The notes beneath the pieces were generated by a model. The model saw only the letters and a program-made list of their open reading frames with translations, searched no databases and was not told the DNA's origin. Shown here in pieces: positions 1 through 9,454 of a stretch of 64,000 nt of DNA; positions within the stretch are counted from its first letter, which is position 1; every line of letters starts with the position of its first letter. Made by a program: the position numbers and the translations under genes. Source of the stretch: Saprospiraceae bacterium (GTDB lineage Bacteria > Bacteroidota > Bacteroidia > Chitinophagales > Saprospiraceae); contig JANQSS010000019.1 of assembly GCA_028279185.1 (NCBI GenBank), forward strand, positions 1 through 64,000, given 5' to 3'.

Positions 1-504
1 GGGCAGTTGACCGTCAGGTTCGGACGGTTCGCTACCGTAAAGGTCGAGCTGCAGTTCGCGCTTTGCCCGCATGCATCGCTCGCTACATAGTTTATCGTCA
101 CTACACCGCCACACGAATCCGGTGCTGTAAAGCCCGATAGATCTGTGCTTGTCGTATGACAGCCACCAATCGCACTAAAGCCACCGATCCACGTTGTAAA
201 CGCCGCATCGATTGATGCCTGTGTCTGACATGTGCCGATGTTTACCGGTTGGGGGCAGTTGACCGTCAGGTTCGGACGATTCGCTACCGTAAAGGTTGAA
301 CTGCAGTTCATACTCTGCCCACATGCATCGCTCGCTACATAGTTTATCGTCACTACACCGCCACACGAATCCGGCGCTGTAAAGCCGGACAGGTCAGTAC
401 TTGTGAGACTACATCCACCTGAAGCACTAAACTGGCTTATCCATGTAGCAAAGGCCGCATCTATTGACGTTTGGGTCTGACACGTACCTATATTCACATT
501 GCTT
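1..504 (-). repeat. 252-bp tandem coding repeats in the large surface protein
   Basis: Two nearly identical 252-bp units lie at 1-252 and 253-504, with a more diverged partial unit beginning about 505. The sequence gggcagttgaccgtcaggtt at position 1 recurs at 253. The period is exactly 84 codons, so expansion or contraction keeps the frame. The units differ by only scattered bases, implying recent duplication or ongoing homogenisation. The array continues beyond the left edge. Confidence 0.9.
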
Positions 505-2957
505 GGGCACGATACGGCGATGACAGGAGGTCTTCGAATGACTTGTTGCGTACAACTTTGAATTAAGTCATCTTCTCCGGCCTGATAACCAGCATTGCTC
601 CCATCTTCGAAATACAAATAATAGGTTCGATTTACTTCAAAATAGCCATTACCATCTGTACAATCGTTATCAATTATTTCTGTGAAACCAAAACTCGCTG
701 ACCCACCACATAATTCGATATTGGTAAAAACTTGATTTTGATTTAACGGCCCCGGCAGGGAGCACCCTGGCAAGTTGCTGTCTAAGTTACCAACACAATC
801 GGCAGATGGTGTACAGCAAGAAGGACCGCCTAACGAATATGTATATGTGACTACGCACCCTGTTGCAACACCATTACATGTTACTGTCCATACATCTGTA
901 TAATCGAACCCATTTGGGTCAACCGTTTGCGATAACGTGGCCCCATTACCTTCTCCACATTCAACTATGGCGTCGTTTGCCGTTGGAACTTCGCTTGGTT
1001 CTATACATCCTAAATCTATAACTGGATCGTTGAAGCTAACTGCACAGGGGTCAAATACCCAAGAGAACATTCTAGGACCTGTGTCATTATCTCCATCAAT
1101 GACATTGACACAAGCTTTCATTTTGAATTTTGGAATGTTTTCATATTCTCCACATACAATGACATCAGTTTGTGTTAGAACAATTCCACTATACGTGCTT
1201 GTTATTCCCTGAAATTCGGTGAATGCTCCAAGCGGATTCTCCGTTAAGTTTGTTGGGTTTTCTGTTGTAAACGTTACATTACCGATGTTCTCATATTGCA
1301 CGCTTTCGAATCCGATGTCCGGACCACTCTCATTCCACCCATCAATATCGGCTGCGCAAGCTGTGATAAATGGGAATTGTGCCGTTGTATTTGTGCCACA
1401 AAAGAAGAATTCTATTTCAAACTCAACGCATCCCTGAATTGGAGGGTTATTTGGATTGGCGTTTACATTTCCATCAGATCCAACTTGAACGAAAGGCTGG
1501 AACCGTTCTGGAGTACCACCGTTACCTGGATTATCGTTATCCGTTAAAGTGGCATTGTCAATGTCGGAAATGGTTACAACGGCATCATAGCATTGTCCGT
1601 TAATAGTCGCGACGTTGTCATACAACCATTTATTTCCTACTGTTGAAATGTTGGAGTTGTTTCCCGGGTCCGCAGCCGGATTACTAAAGTCAGTTGTCTG
1701 CCCATCGCAGGCTATGTTACAAGAGTTATCAGTGGTAAAAGAACGAATTGTGCAATTTGTCGCATCGCCATTGGAATTGGTTGGAACAATCTGCCAATAG
1801 TAGACCGTATTAGGTGCGAGTGTATTAGGAGTATAATCGTCGGTAAAACCGACTAATGTGCCGTTTTCGACATTGGAAGGTGGGTTATCAGTTCCTAAAT
1901 AAAGTTTGTAGTTATCCGCACAAGATGCGTGGTTCCATTGAAGCAAAGGTGTTCGGCTGACATTGGTCGCATTGTTTGCTGGCGCAACAAGTGTCGCACA
2001 AGAAGGAGCGGAAGTTGGAGCAAAATCATAGTTGATAATGACAGCTCCATGGGCGCCAAAGGCTCCTCCATTGGTACCACCACTATCACCACTACCGCCA
2101 CCGCCACCGCCGTAGGACGAACCATTCGAACCATCTCCATCATTTCCACCATTTCCACCATTTCCGCCGAGGCTACTACCTCCAGCTCCGCCTTCAATTG
2201 GGGTCGACTGATTGGCATTCTCCCCATTTTGACCATTTGCGCTATCACCGGCCCCACCGCCGCCGCCGCCGCCTTCGTTGTTATCTCCATTTCCGCCATT
2301 TCCGCCGTTGAAGCTTATTTGATTCAATACAGATCCTGAAAACGAACCACCGCCACCTGAGCCACCTGGTGCTGGATTGTCAGCAGACTGACCGCCTTGA
2401 CCTCCATTGGCAGTTACGGTTCCCGATGTATGGACAACACGAGAAAAACCTCCGTCAGTCCCGTCTTCATCTACATCCGCTCGGTCACCGTGGTTTCCTC
2501 TTAGGCCAACTGTGATGGTAAGTACGTCTCCCGGGTTAACATTCAAGACACCACCGCGAAAGCCACCGCCGCCACCGCCGCCGCCGCCGTCATTACCATC
2601 TTCACCGCCACCACCGCCACCAGCTCCCCATGCTCTAACGGTGATGCTCGTTACATCGCAAGGAACCGTAAAATTATATGTGCCAGGTTGGTCGTATACC
2701 TCTTGAATCGGCACAAGTAGAGGAGAGGAAGCATAAGACGAATACGGACATTCATCTTGATTTGCCAAGACGATTGTGTTTTTTGAATAGGGTTCATTCG
2801 CTCCAAGCCGGCATTGTTCCTCTGTTTCAACGGCGTTTGGCGCCTTGTTAGGTGTATGCGATTGAATTAACGGTGTAGCCAAAAGGATGAATCCAAGTAT
2901 CAGCGTCTTCTTGAATTCGTGCGATCTACGGACAAGAGGTGTAGTCTCTCTTTTCAT
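1..2957 (-). CDS. Large secreted repeat protein (adhesin-like), C-terminus beyond window
   Basis: An open frame runs from an ATG at 2957 to the left edge without a stop, so about 985 residues are visible and the C-terminus is missing. Residues about 16-32 form a signal peptide or anchor. About 105-300 is extremely Gly-rich with runs of Gly and Asn, and about 315-405 resembles a fibronectin type III domain (a SRTPLLQW start and a YYWQIVP strand). Cys-rich Ig/HYR-like modules follow. From about residue 818 there are near-identical 84-residue units with the motifs IGTCQTQ, SIDAAF, APDSCGGVVTINY and DACGQS. The architecture is that of Bacteroidota surface proteins exported by the type IX system; ligand and sorting signal cannot be seen. 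It shares orientation and Cys-rich HYR-like style with the next gene upstream, but a 440-base gap separates them. Confidence 0.85.
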   Translation of the reverse strand, partial: MKRETTPLVRRSHEFKKTLILGFILLATPLIQSHTPNKAPNAVETEEQCRLGANEPYSKNTIVLANQDECPYSSYASSPLLVPIQEVYDQPGTYNFTVPCDVTSITVRAWGAGGGGGGEDGNDGGGGGGGGGFRGGVLNVNPGDVLTITVGLRGNHGDRADVDEDGTDGGFSRVVHTSGTVTANGGQGGQSADNPAPGGSGGGGSFSGSVLNQISFNGGNGGNGDNNEGGGGGGGAGDSANGQNGENANQSTPIEGGAGGSSLGGNGGNGGNDGDGSNGSSYGGGGGGSGDSGGTNGGAFGAHGAVIINYDFAPTSAPSCATLVAPANNATNVSRTPLLQWNHASCADNYKLYLGTDNPPSNVENGTLVGFTDDYTPNTLAPNTVYYWQIVPTNSNGDATNCTIRSFTTDNSCNIACDGQTTDFSNPAADPGNNSNISTVGNKWLYDNVATINGQCYDAVVTISDIDNATLTDNDNPGNGGTPERFQPFVQVGSDGNVNANPNNPPIQGCVEFEIEFFFCGTNTTAQFPFITACAADIDGWNESGPDIGFESVQYENIGNVTFTTENPTNLTENPLGAFTEFQGITSTYSGIVLTQTDVIVCGEYENIPKFKMKACVNVIDGDNDTGPRMFSWVFDPCAVSFNDPVIDLGCIEPSEVPTANDAIVECGEGNGATLSQTVDPNGFDYTDVWTVTCNGVATGCVVTYTYSLGGPSCCTPSADCVGNLDSNLPGCSLPGPLNQNQVFTNIELCGGSASFGFTEIIDNDCTDGNGYFEVNRTYYLYFEDGSNAGYQAGEDDLIQSCTQQVIRRPPVIAVSCPSNVNIGTCQTQTSIDAAFATWISQFSASGGCSLTSTDLSGFTAPDSCGGVVTINYVASDACGQSMNCSSTFTVANRPNLTVNCPQPVNIGTCQTQASIDAAFTTWIGGFSAIGGCHTTSTDLSGFTAPDSCGGVVTINYVASDACGQSANCSSTFTVANRPNLTVNC

Positions 2958-3396
2958 TATATCTGTTTTAGCGCCAATGAGACCTTCTCTCATTAACAAT
3001 GAAAAAAAATTGGTTCCAAACAGATTAGTGCAGGGCACTGCAACCTAACCTGAATACAATAAAGTATTAGGTATAAAAGGGGTTAGACTAATGGGAATAA
3101 AGCAAACCCTTGTAGGAGAAAACAGACATTGTGGGGTCAGACAACGTAGATTAAACACAACAAGGCAATCGCAAATTTACAAATTCTTCTTGAACTTCCA
3201 ACTAAGAATCAACACGTTGTGAAATTTCAGTGATAGAAAACATTACAATGATTATGCATGGTGGCTCATGAACAGTCTTAGCCTAACCGATGGACTTCTA
3301 ACGCATACTTGTTTTAAACAAATGTTTGAGCGACATTTTGTTTTTGGTCAAATCATAATGAAAGTTATCCACAGAGCCATGACTAAAACGGTGCCT
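2958..3396. other. Intergenic region, 440 bp, upstream of the large surface protein
   Basis: No coding frame, tRNA-like cloverleaf or strong terminator was seen. The region is A+T-rich and contains one candidate promoter, listed separately. It separates two minus-strand surface protein genes, so the left gene probably has its own transcript. Confidence 0.5.
3172..3201 (-). promoter_or_regulatory. Candidate Bacteroidota promoter for the large surface protein
   Basis: On the minus strand TAAATTTG (3179-3172) fits the -7 consensus TAnnTTTG, and TTG (3201-3199) sits 19 bp upstream, where the -33 element is expected. It would leave a leader of about 210 nt before the ATG at 2957. The match is based on short A+T-rich motifs and could be chance. 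Confidence 0.3.
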
Positions 3397-6135
3397 CTAA
3401 TCGCATCCGCCTTGCAGGACATCTAATTCAGCTCCTAATTCAACATCCAGTTCATTAATCAACACCTCAGGAGCATTTAGAATGACATCTGTCGCATCAA
3501 GAATAAACACATTGCCATTAATTGTAATCGTTTGCCTGGCTTCATAAAGTCCATTCAACGGACTATCTGCTAATGTAAGTACGAGGTCATCTTGGCACTC
3601 ACTTCCTTTCACACGCTGTGTACAGACTAAATCGGCATATGTCCCACCACAATTGTCTGAGACCGCATATGTTATCACCACAACACCGGTTCCATCGCAA
3701 ACAGCTCCGCTGATATCAATATCTGATGCAACGGCGGTTATTATAATATTACAAGCTCCTGTAGCGCTATTATTGGAGATTATATCGGGATAATCAGAAA
3801 GTATCAACCCTTGGACAAGGTTACACGCCACAGTATCGAAAAGAGGGCAGATCGGAGGCGTAGGAACTTCAGACATATTAACAGGTTGCGTGCAAATTAA
3901 ATCTTGATACGTACCACCGCAATTATCCGTAACGGCGTAGGTAATCAATACCATTCCCGCACAGCCTATTTGGCTGAGGTCGACACTGACGGGGGTTCCT
4001 AAATATTGTAACCCACATTGCCCTTCAAAGCCATTGCTTGATATAAGAAATGGATAGTCAGTAGCGGTTCGTCCTTGCGCGACGTCACAATCTATCGGTT
4101 GGAGGTTTCTGCATGTTAGGGGAGAAGGCAGAGGTGGTCCATTCACTAGTTGCGTGCAGATCAAGTCCTGATATGTTCCACCGCAATTGTCCGTGACCGT
4201 GTAAGTCACAATTACAGCCCGAGAACCATCGCAGACCATACCAACTATTTCGATATCAACCGCTGTAGCCGTTATTGTTACGTTACAGGTCCCCGTTAAT
4301 CCATTACTTGAGACGATGTCAGGATAATCCGATAACAGTGCTTCAAAAGCTTCCTCGCATTCGATCGCGGGATAGTTAGGACATTGTGGAAAAGGTGGTG
4401 TAGGTGCAGCATTCACCGGTTGGTTGCAGACTAGGTTTGGATAAGAACCTCCTTGATTATCTGTGACAGTATATGTTACGACAACATTACCCGTTCCATC
4501 ACAACTTACTTGACTGACATCAACATTTGACGCCACGGCGATTTTGGTAAAGTTACAGGCACCACTCTGCCCATTACTCGAAACAAGATTTGGATAATCA
4601 GCGGTGGTAAGATTTAATGCTACGCTACAGGCAACAGGATTCAACGTTGGACAGGTAATATCTGGTGGTTCTACGCAAGACGTTACCGTAACTGTAAAAC
4701 TGCAAGAACCGGAACAACCATTATTGTCCGTATAGATGTATGTTATGACGTGAACACCTTGTCCTGCCATCAAAGGGTCAAATTGACCCGCCGTAACCCC
4801 TGGGCCAGAATACGTACCTCCAGAAGGCGACCCACCAGTTAATGTAAAGGCAGTTGCCCCAATGTCGACGGTGATATCAACGGGACAACTGACGACCGGC
4901 GTATCGAACTCGACTACTGTAATGCTGCATGTGTCCGTACACCCCGAGGCATCTTCAATTAAAATGGAATAATCACAAGGTGGTAAATCTTCAAAAACGA
5001 TGGAAGCATCATTAGTTGGACCAATTATAATTGGGTTTGGGATTTGACACGAAGCTCCCGGGCAACCGAGGCAAGTTAATGTATATGTCACTCCCGAAGC
5101 TCCATTACACGCAGTCGTCGCGCCGGTTGCGATTACCTGTATTTCTCCTCCCATAGGATCCCCTGAACAAACTGTATCTAATTGCATGCATGATGCGCTT
5201 AGTGTACAGCTGCCTCCGACGCAATCTCCTTGACAATCTAAATTGTCGACCGCCGGACAATTTTCCGGATTTTCAAGGTCTTCTGTAAAATCACTCGTGT
5301 TGCCTGATACCGAGCTACCTATACAATGCTCAACAATACCGACATCCCAGGAACCATCATTGGTCACATTATCTTGAACATCGAGTGCTTCTATTCCGCT
5401 TGGGCCACCGGTTACGCTATTAACGTTTACCAAATTCCCGCTGGTGCCCCTAAACAATATACTCGAGCCATTTATGATATTAATCGTTCCTTCATTTTCA
5501 AAGTTGCCACTACCGTGCAAGCCCAATTCGATGCAAACTCCATCATAAAAATCTGCGGCATCTTTGTTTATGAAGTTTTCTCCCAGCCGTAAACAACTCT
5601 CCGTCATTTCGCGTACACCGCCACCTCCTGTATCCTCCCAGTTCTGAGCAATTTGAACATTTGATTTAAAAATCACGATGTCCCCCCCCTGGTTAATGAA
5701 GTTTCCTGAAAGATTTGAATTCCCATCGAAAATTGGCAATATCAACTCCGAATTACACATCGTCCAAATCGAATTATCCGCAATGAAAATTGATCGGTTC
5801 GACCCAATTGGAGTCGTTAGAGAAGCATTATTAATGTTGACCTCCCCATCCACGACTAAATCATCAGATAGATTATATACAATGTCATGATTAATGCAGA
5901 CTACCTCGGTTGACCCGATGGTTGATCCAGGAGAGCCATTTGTCCAACAGTCTCCATCACCCCATGTTCCATCGCAATCCGGCGATCCAGTTGTACTGTT
6001 GGTGCAAGGTGCCGGGCTTACTACTGCAGGTCGCCGTTCCATGTTTGAAGAAGCATTTGAATGGGCTACTACGCTTGGGATTAGGAATACAATAGCTGTA
6101 TGCAGGGCATTTAAAATACGTTTATGCTTTTTCAT
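3397..6135 (-). CDS. Secreted Cys-rich repeat protein with Gly-Cys-X C-terminal anchor domain
   Basis: The product is 912 residues from the ATG at 6135, chosen because it begins MKKHKR followed by a hydrophobic signal core. The frame also extends 13 codons upstream to an ATG at 6174. After a Cys-rich N-terminal region, SprB/Ig-like modules appear (SGGTYSGPGV, YTDNNGC). Then come four repeats of about 89 residues with the pattern CP..P..C...L...DYP..(I/V)SSNG, a free Cys, and VVTYTVTDNCGGTY(Q)DL(I/V)C.Q.VN. The last 70 residues (DLVLTL ... VILNAPEVLINELDVELGAELDV) and the ending Gly-Cys-Asp match the Bacteroidota three-strand-stack domain that ends in GC-X-COOH, thought to be a surface-anchoring or sorting tail. 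Role is inferred as a cell-surface adhesin or matrix protein. Confidence 0.88.
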   Translation of the reverse strand: MKKHKRILNALHTAIVFLIPSVVAHSNASSNMERRPAVVSPAPCTNSTTGSPDCDGTWGDGDCWTNGSPGSTIGSTEVVCINHDIVYNLSDDLVVDGEVNINNASLTTPIGSNRSIFIADNSIWTMCNSELILPIFDGNSNLSGNFINQGGDIVIFKSNVQIAQNWEDTGGGGVREMTESCLRLGENFINKDAADFYDGVCIELGLHGSGNFENEGTINIINGSSILFRGTSGNLVNVNSVTGGPSGIEALDVQDNVTNDGSWDVGIVEHCIGSSVSGNTSDFTEDLENPENCPAVDNLDCQGDCVGGSCTLSASCMQLDTVCSGDPMGGEIQVIATGATTACNGASGVTYTLTCLGCPGASCQIPNPIIIGPTNDASIVFEDLPPCDYSILIEDASGCTDTCSITVVEFDTPVVSCPVDITVDIGATAFTLTGGSPSGGTYSGPGVTAGQFDPLMAGQGVHVITYIYTDNNGCSGSCSFTVTVTSCVEPPDITCPTLNPVACSVALNLTTADYPNLVSSNGQSGACNFTKIAVASNVDVSQVSCDGTGNVVVTYTVTDNQGGSYPNLVCNQPVNAAPTPPFPQCPNYPAIECEEAFEALLSDYPDIVSSNGLTGTCNVTITATAVDIEIVGMVCDGSRAVIVTYTVTDNCGGTYQDLICTQLVNGPPLPSPLTCRNLQPIDCDVAQGRTATDYPFLISSNGFEGQCGLQYLGTPVSVDLSQIGCAGMVLITYAVTDNCGGTYQDLICTQPVNMSEVPTPPICPLFDTVACNLVQGLILSDYPDIISNNSATGACNIIITAVASDIDISGAVCDGTGVVVITYAVSDNCGGTYADLVCTQRVKGSECQDDLVLTLADSPLNGLYEARQTITINGNVFILDATDVILNAPEVLINELDVELGAELDVLQGGCD

Positions 6136-6538
6136 ATTTCCGATAAAGTTTTCAATACTACTGGGCGAATTCAAGTTACTCCCTTAAGATTGTCCCTTTT
6201 ATACGGTTTGGCCCAATCATGAGCCATTTATGATAAAGCACACACATTAATAATTTTGAATCAATGAAATAAAACTTAGTATTTCCGGTAAAATAGGTAA
6301 GGCGTGGGGTTATTCGCTTCATCCATTCCAAGGTTTAAAAGGGTTAGGCTTTATCAAATATACAATATAAAAAGATGCGGTTTTAGAAAATCGGTTTTCT
6401 GATGATCTTCTTTTTGTACATAGTTGCGCCAAATAGATATTCAGTTACGCCAGTGATATGCATTAATGTAGATTACGGAAATTTGCCTCACTCGTGGTTT
6501 CTCCTCATCTTTAACGGTTCTATTGAATTATTTCAGTT
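6136..6538. other. Divergent intergenic region between surface protein and uvrA
   Basis: About 400 bp of A+T-rich sequence between divergent genes, so it should hold two promoters. A minus-strand -7-like TATATTTG lies at 6362-6355, but without a clear -33 partner. No clear TAnnTTTG was found for uvrA, and no ORF or RNA gene was recognised. Confidence 0.45.
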
Positions 6539-9361
6539 TTGACTCGCAAAAGAAAAGATACATATAAAGAGAAAGAGGCGATCTGGATCAAAGGTGCCAA
6601 TATGCACAATCTTAAAAACCTGGAGGTTGTGCTTCCAAAATATAATATGATCGTCGTCACCGGTCTTTCAGGAAGTGGTAAGTCTTCGCTTATTGTTGAT
6701 ACCCTGTATGCCGAGGGACAACGTCGGTATGTAGAAAGTTTGTCGGCTTATGCTCGGCAATTCTTGGCGCGAATGAAAAAACCAGACGTTGACTTTATAA
6801 AAGGTTTATGCCCTGCCATCGCCATTGAACAAAAAGTTGTTAGCGGAAATGCACGTAGTACTGTCGGTTCGATGACAGAAATATTTGATCTGTTTCGCGT
6901 GCTCTACGCACGAATTGGAAAAATTTACTCTCCAATTTCCGGTGCAGAAGTGAAGCGTGACTCGGTCAGTGATGTTGTTGATTTTGTCAGCAAGAAGAAA
7001 AGTGGAACAAAACTTCTGATTTTGGCCCCACTTAATTTGCATTATTCTGACCGAAGTCTTAAGCAACAACTCGATATTTTAATTCAAAAAGGTTATGCTC
7101 GGGTTTATTTGGATGATGAAATATCATACATAGATGAATTGATTTCGACACTTTCAAAACGGGATTTAAATAAAAAGATAGCAAGTTGGCAGGATCGTCT
7201 CTTTGTTCTCATCGACCGTGTGATAACGAATAATCAGGACGAGGAGAACAACAAGCGTATAGCCGATTCTATTCAAACGGCCATGGCCGAAAGTGACGGT
7301 GGGTGCGTGGTTCAGCCTCTAAAAGGAAAGCCGAGATCTTTTAGTACACGACTTGAATTAGATGGATTAGTCTTTCCCGAACCTAATCCTCAATTGTTTA
7401 ACTACAACAATCCATATGGCGCTTGTCCAAATTGTGAAGGCTATGGCATGATGATTGGTATCGATGCTAAAAAGGTCATTCCGAATGAGAATAAAAGCAT
7501 TATTGATGGTGCCATAGCTTGTTGGAATGGCGAAAAGTCAAAGGCTTATTTGAAACGACTTTTATTACACGCTTCCAAAAACAAAATTTCGATACATCAA
7601 CCATATAAAAAACTTACGCCCTCTCAAATCGATAAAATCTGGAATGGAACAAAGGATTTTAAAGGAATTTATGAGTACTTCGAAGAACTTGAGTCTCAAG
7701 CATACAAAATTCAAAATCGGGTTTTACTAGCCCGTTATCGCGGAAGAACAATTTGTCGAACTTGTAATGGTCAACGGCTTCGTGTGGAAACTACATATGT
7801 GACCGTCGGTGGTAAACACATTGGCGAATTAATTAATTTACCCATAGACCAATTACAAGCTCACTTTAAAAAATTAAAGCTTAGTAAATATGAAAAAGAC
7901 GTGACTAAGCGTCTGTTGTACGAAATCAATACACGTCTACACACATTAAACCGAATTGGATTAGGATATTTAACCTTAAATCGAACAGCGAATACACTTA
8001 GCGGAGGTGAAACTCAGCGAATAAATCTCACTCGCTTACTTGGTAGTAATTTGTCAGATAGCATGTACATTTTGGACGAGCCAAGCATAGGGCTTCACCC
8101 AAAAGACATCGAAGCACTTGTCGAAGTGTTGCATGAATTGCGTGACCTTGGAAATACAGTAATCGTGGTTGAACACGAAGAAGAGGTTATTAAGAAATCG
8201 GATTATATTCTTGACATGGGCCCAGGGGCTGGGACATTTGGGGGAGAAATTTTATACGGCGGAGCGTACAACAAATTTCCAACCTCGGCAAATACACTTA
8301 CAGCGAATTATTTAAGTGGTCGGTTGGTTGTGAACCGAGAACTATCCGCGCGTAGCATTTCAAATAAGCTTGTATTGAAAGGTGTTTCGCAGTATAATCT
8401 AAAAAATATTAATGTAACTTTTCCTTTGAACATGCTTACGGTGATAACGGGTGTGTCGGGTAGCGGAAAATCAACATTATTACATGGTGTGTTGTATCCG
8501 GAAATAAGAAAAAAACTTGGGTTATCCATAAAAAATCAACCTGGGCAATTTGAATCTTTAGAAGGCGACTACTCACTGTTGTCCGATGTTGAATACGTAA
8601 GTCAAAAGCCAATAGGTCGCTCATCACGTTCTAACCCCATCACGTATATAAAAGCATATGACGCTATAAGGCAATTATTTATCAAACAACATTTATCAAA
8701 GGTTCGTGCCTATAAGCCAAAGCATTTTTCATTTAATGTCGATGGAGGCCGTTGTGATAATTGCAAGGGAGAGGGCAGCACAACGGTTGAAATGCAGTTT
8801 CTGGCCGATATTCACTTGACTTGTGAAGTATGTAAAGGCAAACGGTTCAAGGACGAAATATTGGAAGTACGGGTCCAAGGAAAAAACATTTACGACATAT
8901 TAGAGCTCAGCGTTGCTGAAGCAATGGAGTTTTTTGAGCCACACCCTGAAATTTTATCAACCCTGCAGCCTTTGATGGACGTGGGGCTTGACTATATCCA
9001 CCTTGGACAACCTTCTTCCACACTTTCCGGTGGAGAAGCACAACGTTTAAAATTAGCCTACTTTTTATCAAAAGAGCGGCATCATGACCACATATTGTTT
9101 TTATTTGATGAGCCGACAACAGGGCTTCATTTCCATGACGTAAATAAATTACTCTCGGCATTGGATATGTTGATCGCCCGAGGGAATACTGTTATTGTAA
9201 TCGAACATAATTTAGATGTCATTGCAAATGCCGACTACGTTATAGATTTGGGGCCAAATGGTGGAGTCGATGGAGGAAACCTAGTTTTCCAGGGAACAGT
9301 TCAGCAATTGTTGAAACATAAGAAATCCCATACGGCCAAATTTCTACGTGAACGTCAATAG
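6539..9361 (+). CDS. uvrA: UvrABC excinuclease subunit A
   Basis: UvrA is the DNA-damage recognition ATPase of nucleotide excision repair; it acts as a dimer and loads UvrB. The 940-residue protein has the full family order. First Walker A GLSGSGKSSL is at about 42, followed by RRYVESLSAYARQFL and RSTVGSMTEI, and a zinc module with CPNCEGYG and CRTCNGQR. First signature LSGGETQRINL is at about 487. Second Walker A GVSGSGKSTL is at about 638, a second zinc finger has CDNCKGEG and CEVCKGKR, and the second signature LSGGEAQRLKL is at about 829. The start is TTG: an in-frame TGA lies just upstream and the conserved IWIKGAN...NLKNL begins within 20 residues, leaving no ATG alternative. It stands alone and could be UvrA1 or a close paralogue, but length and zinc modules fit UvrA1. 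Confidence 0.96.
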   Translation: MTRKRKDTYKEKEAIWIKGANMHNLKNLEVVLPKYNMIVVTGLSGSGKSSLIVDTLYAEGQRRYVESLSAYARQFLARMKKPDVDFIKGLCPAIAIEQKVVSGNARSTVGSMTEIFDLFRVLYARIGKIYSPISGAEVKRDSVSDVVDFVSKKKSGTKLLILAPLNLHYSDRSLKQQLDILIQKGYARVYLDDEISYIDELISTLSKRDLNKKIASWQDRLFVLIDRVITNNQDEENNKRIADSIQTAMAESDGGCVVQPLKGKPRSFSTRLELDGLVFPEPNPQLFNYNNPYGACPNCEGYGMMIGIDAKKVIPNENKSIIDGAIACWNGEKSKAYLKRLLLHASKNKISIHQPYKKLTPSQIDKIWNGTKDFKGIYEYFEELESQAYKIQNRVLLARYRGRTICRTCNGQRLRVETTYVTVGGKHIGELINLPIDQLQAHFKKLKLSKYEKDVTKRLLYEINTRLHTLNRIGLGYLTLNRTANTLSGGETQRINLTRLLGSNLSDSMYILDEPSIGLHPKDIEALVEVLHELRDLGNTVIVVEHEEEVIKKSDYILDMGPGAGTFGGEILYGGAYNKFPTSANTLTANYLSGRLVVNRELSARSISNKLVLKGVSQYNLKNINVTFPLNMLTVITGVSGSGKSTLLHGVLYPEIRKKLGLSIKNQPGQFESLEGDYSLLSDVEYVSQKPIGRSSRSNPITYIKAYDAIRQLFIKQHLSKVRAYKPKHFSFNVDGGRCDNCKGEGSTTVEMQFLADIHLTCEVCKGKRFKDEILEVRVQGKNIYDILELSVAEAMEFFEPHPEILSTLQPLMDVGLDYIHLGQPSSTLSGGEAQRLKLAYFLSKERHHDHILFLFDEPTTGLHFHDVNKLLSALDMLIARGNTVIVIEHNLDVIANADYVIDLGPNGGVDGGNLVFQGTVQQLLKHKKSHTAKFLRERQ

Positions 9362-9454
9362 TTTTCATTCCTGGTTAACTCATTAATTCGCTGGTTGCCA
9401 AGAACTAATACATAGCGTAGAAGTTGTATATTGGGGGCTTAAGCACCGTACACA

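Noticed and set aside
1-504. Repeat array considered as CRISPR
   Set aside because: Units are 252 bp, contiguous, in frame and code for protein; there are no short repeats with unique spacers.
1895-2299. Frames rich in Met/Val/Ile on both strands
   Set aside because: They are shadows of the Gly-rich codon repeats of the large surface protein.
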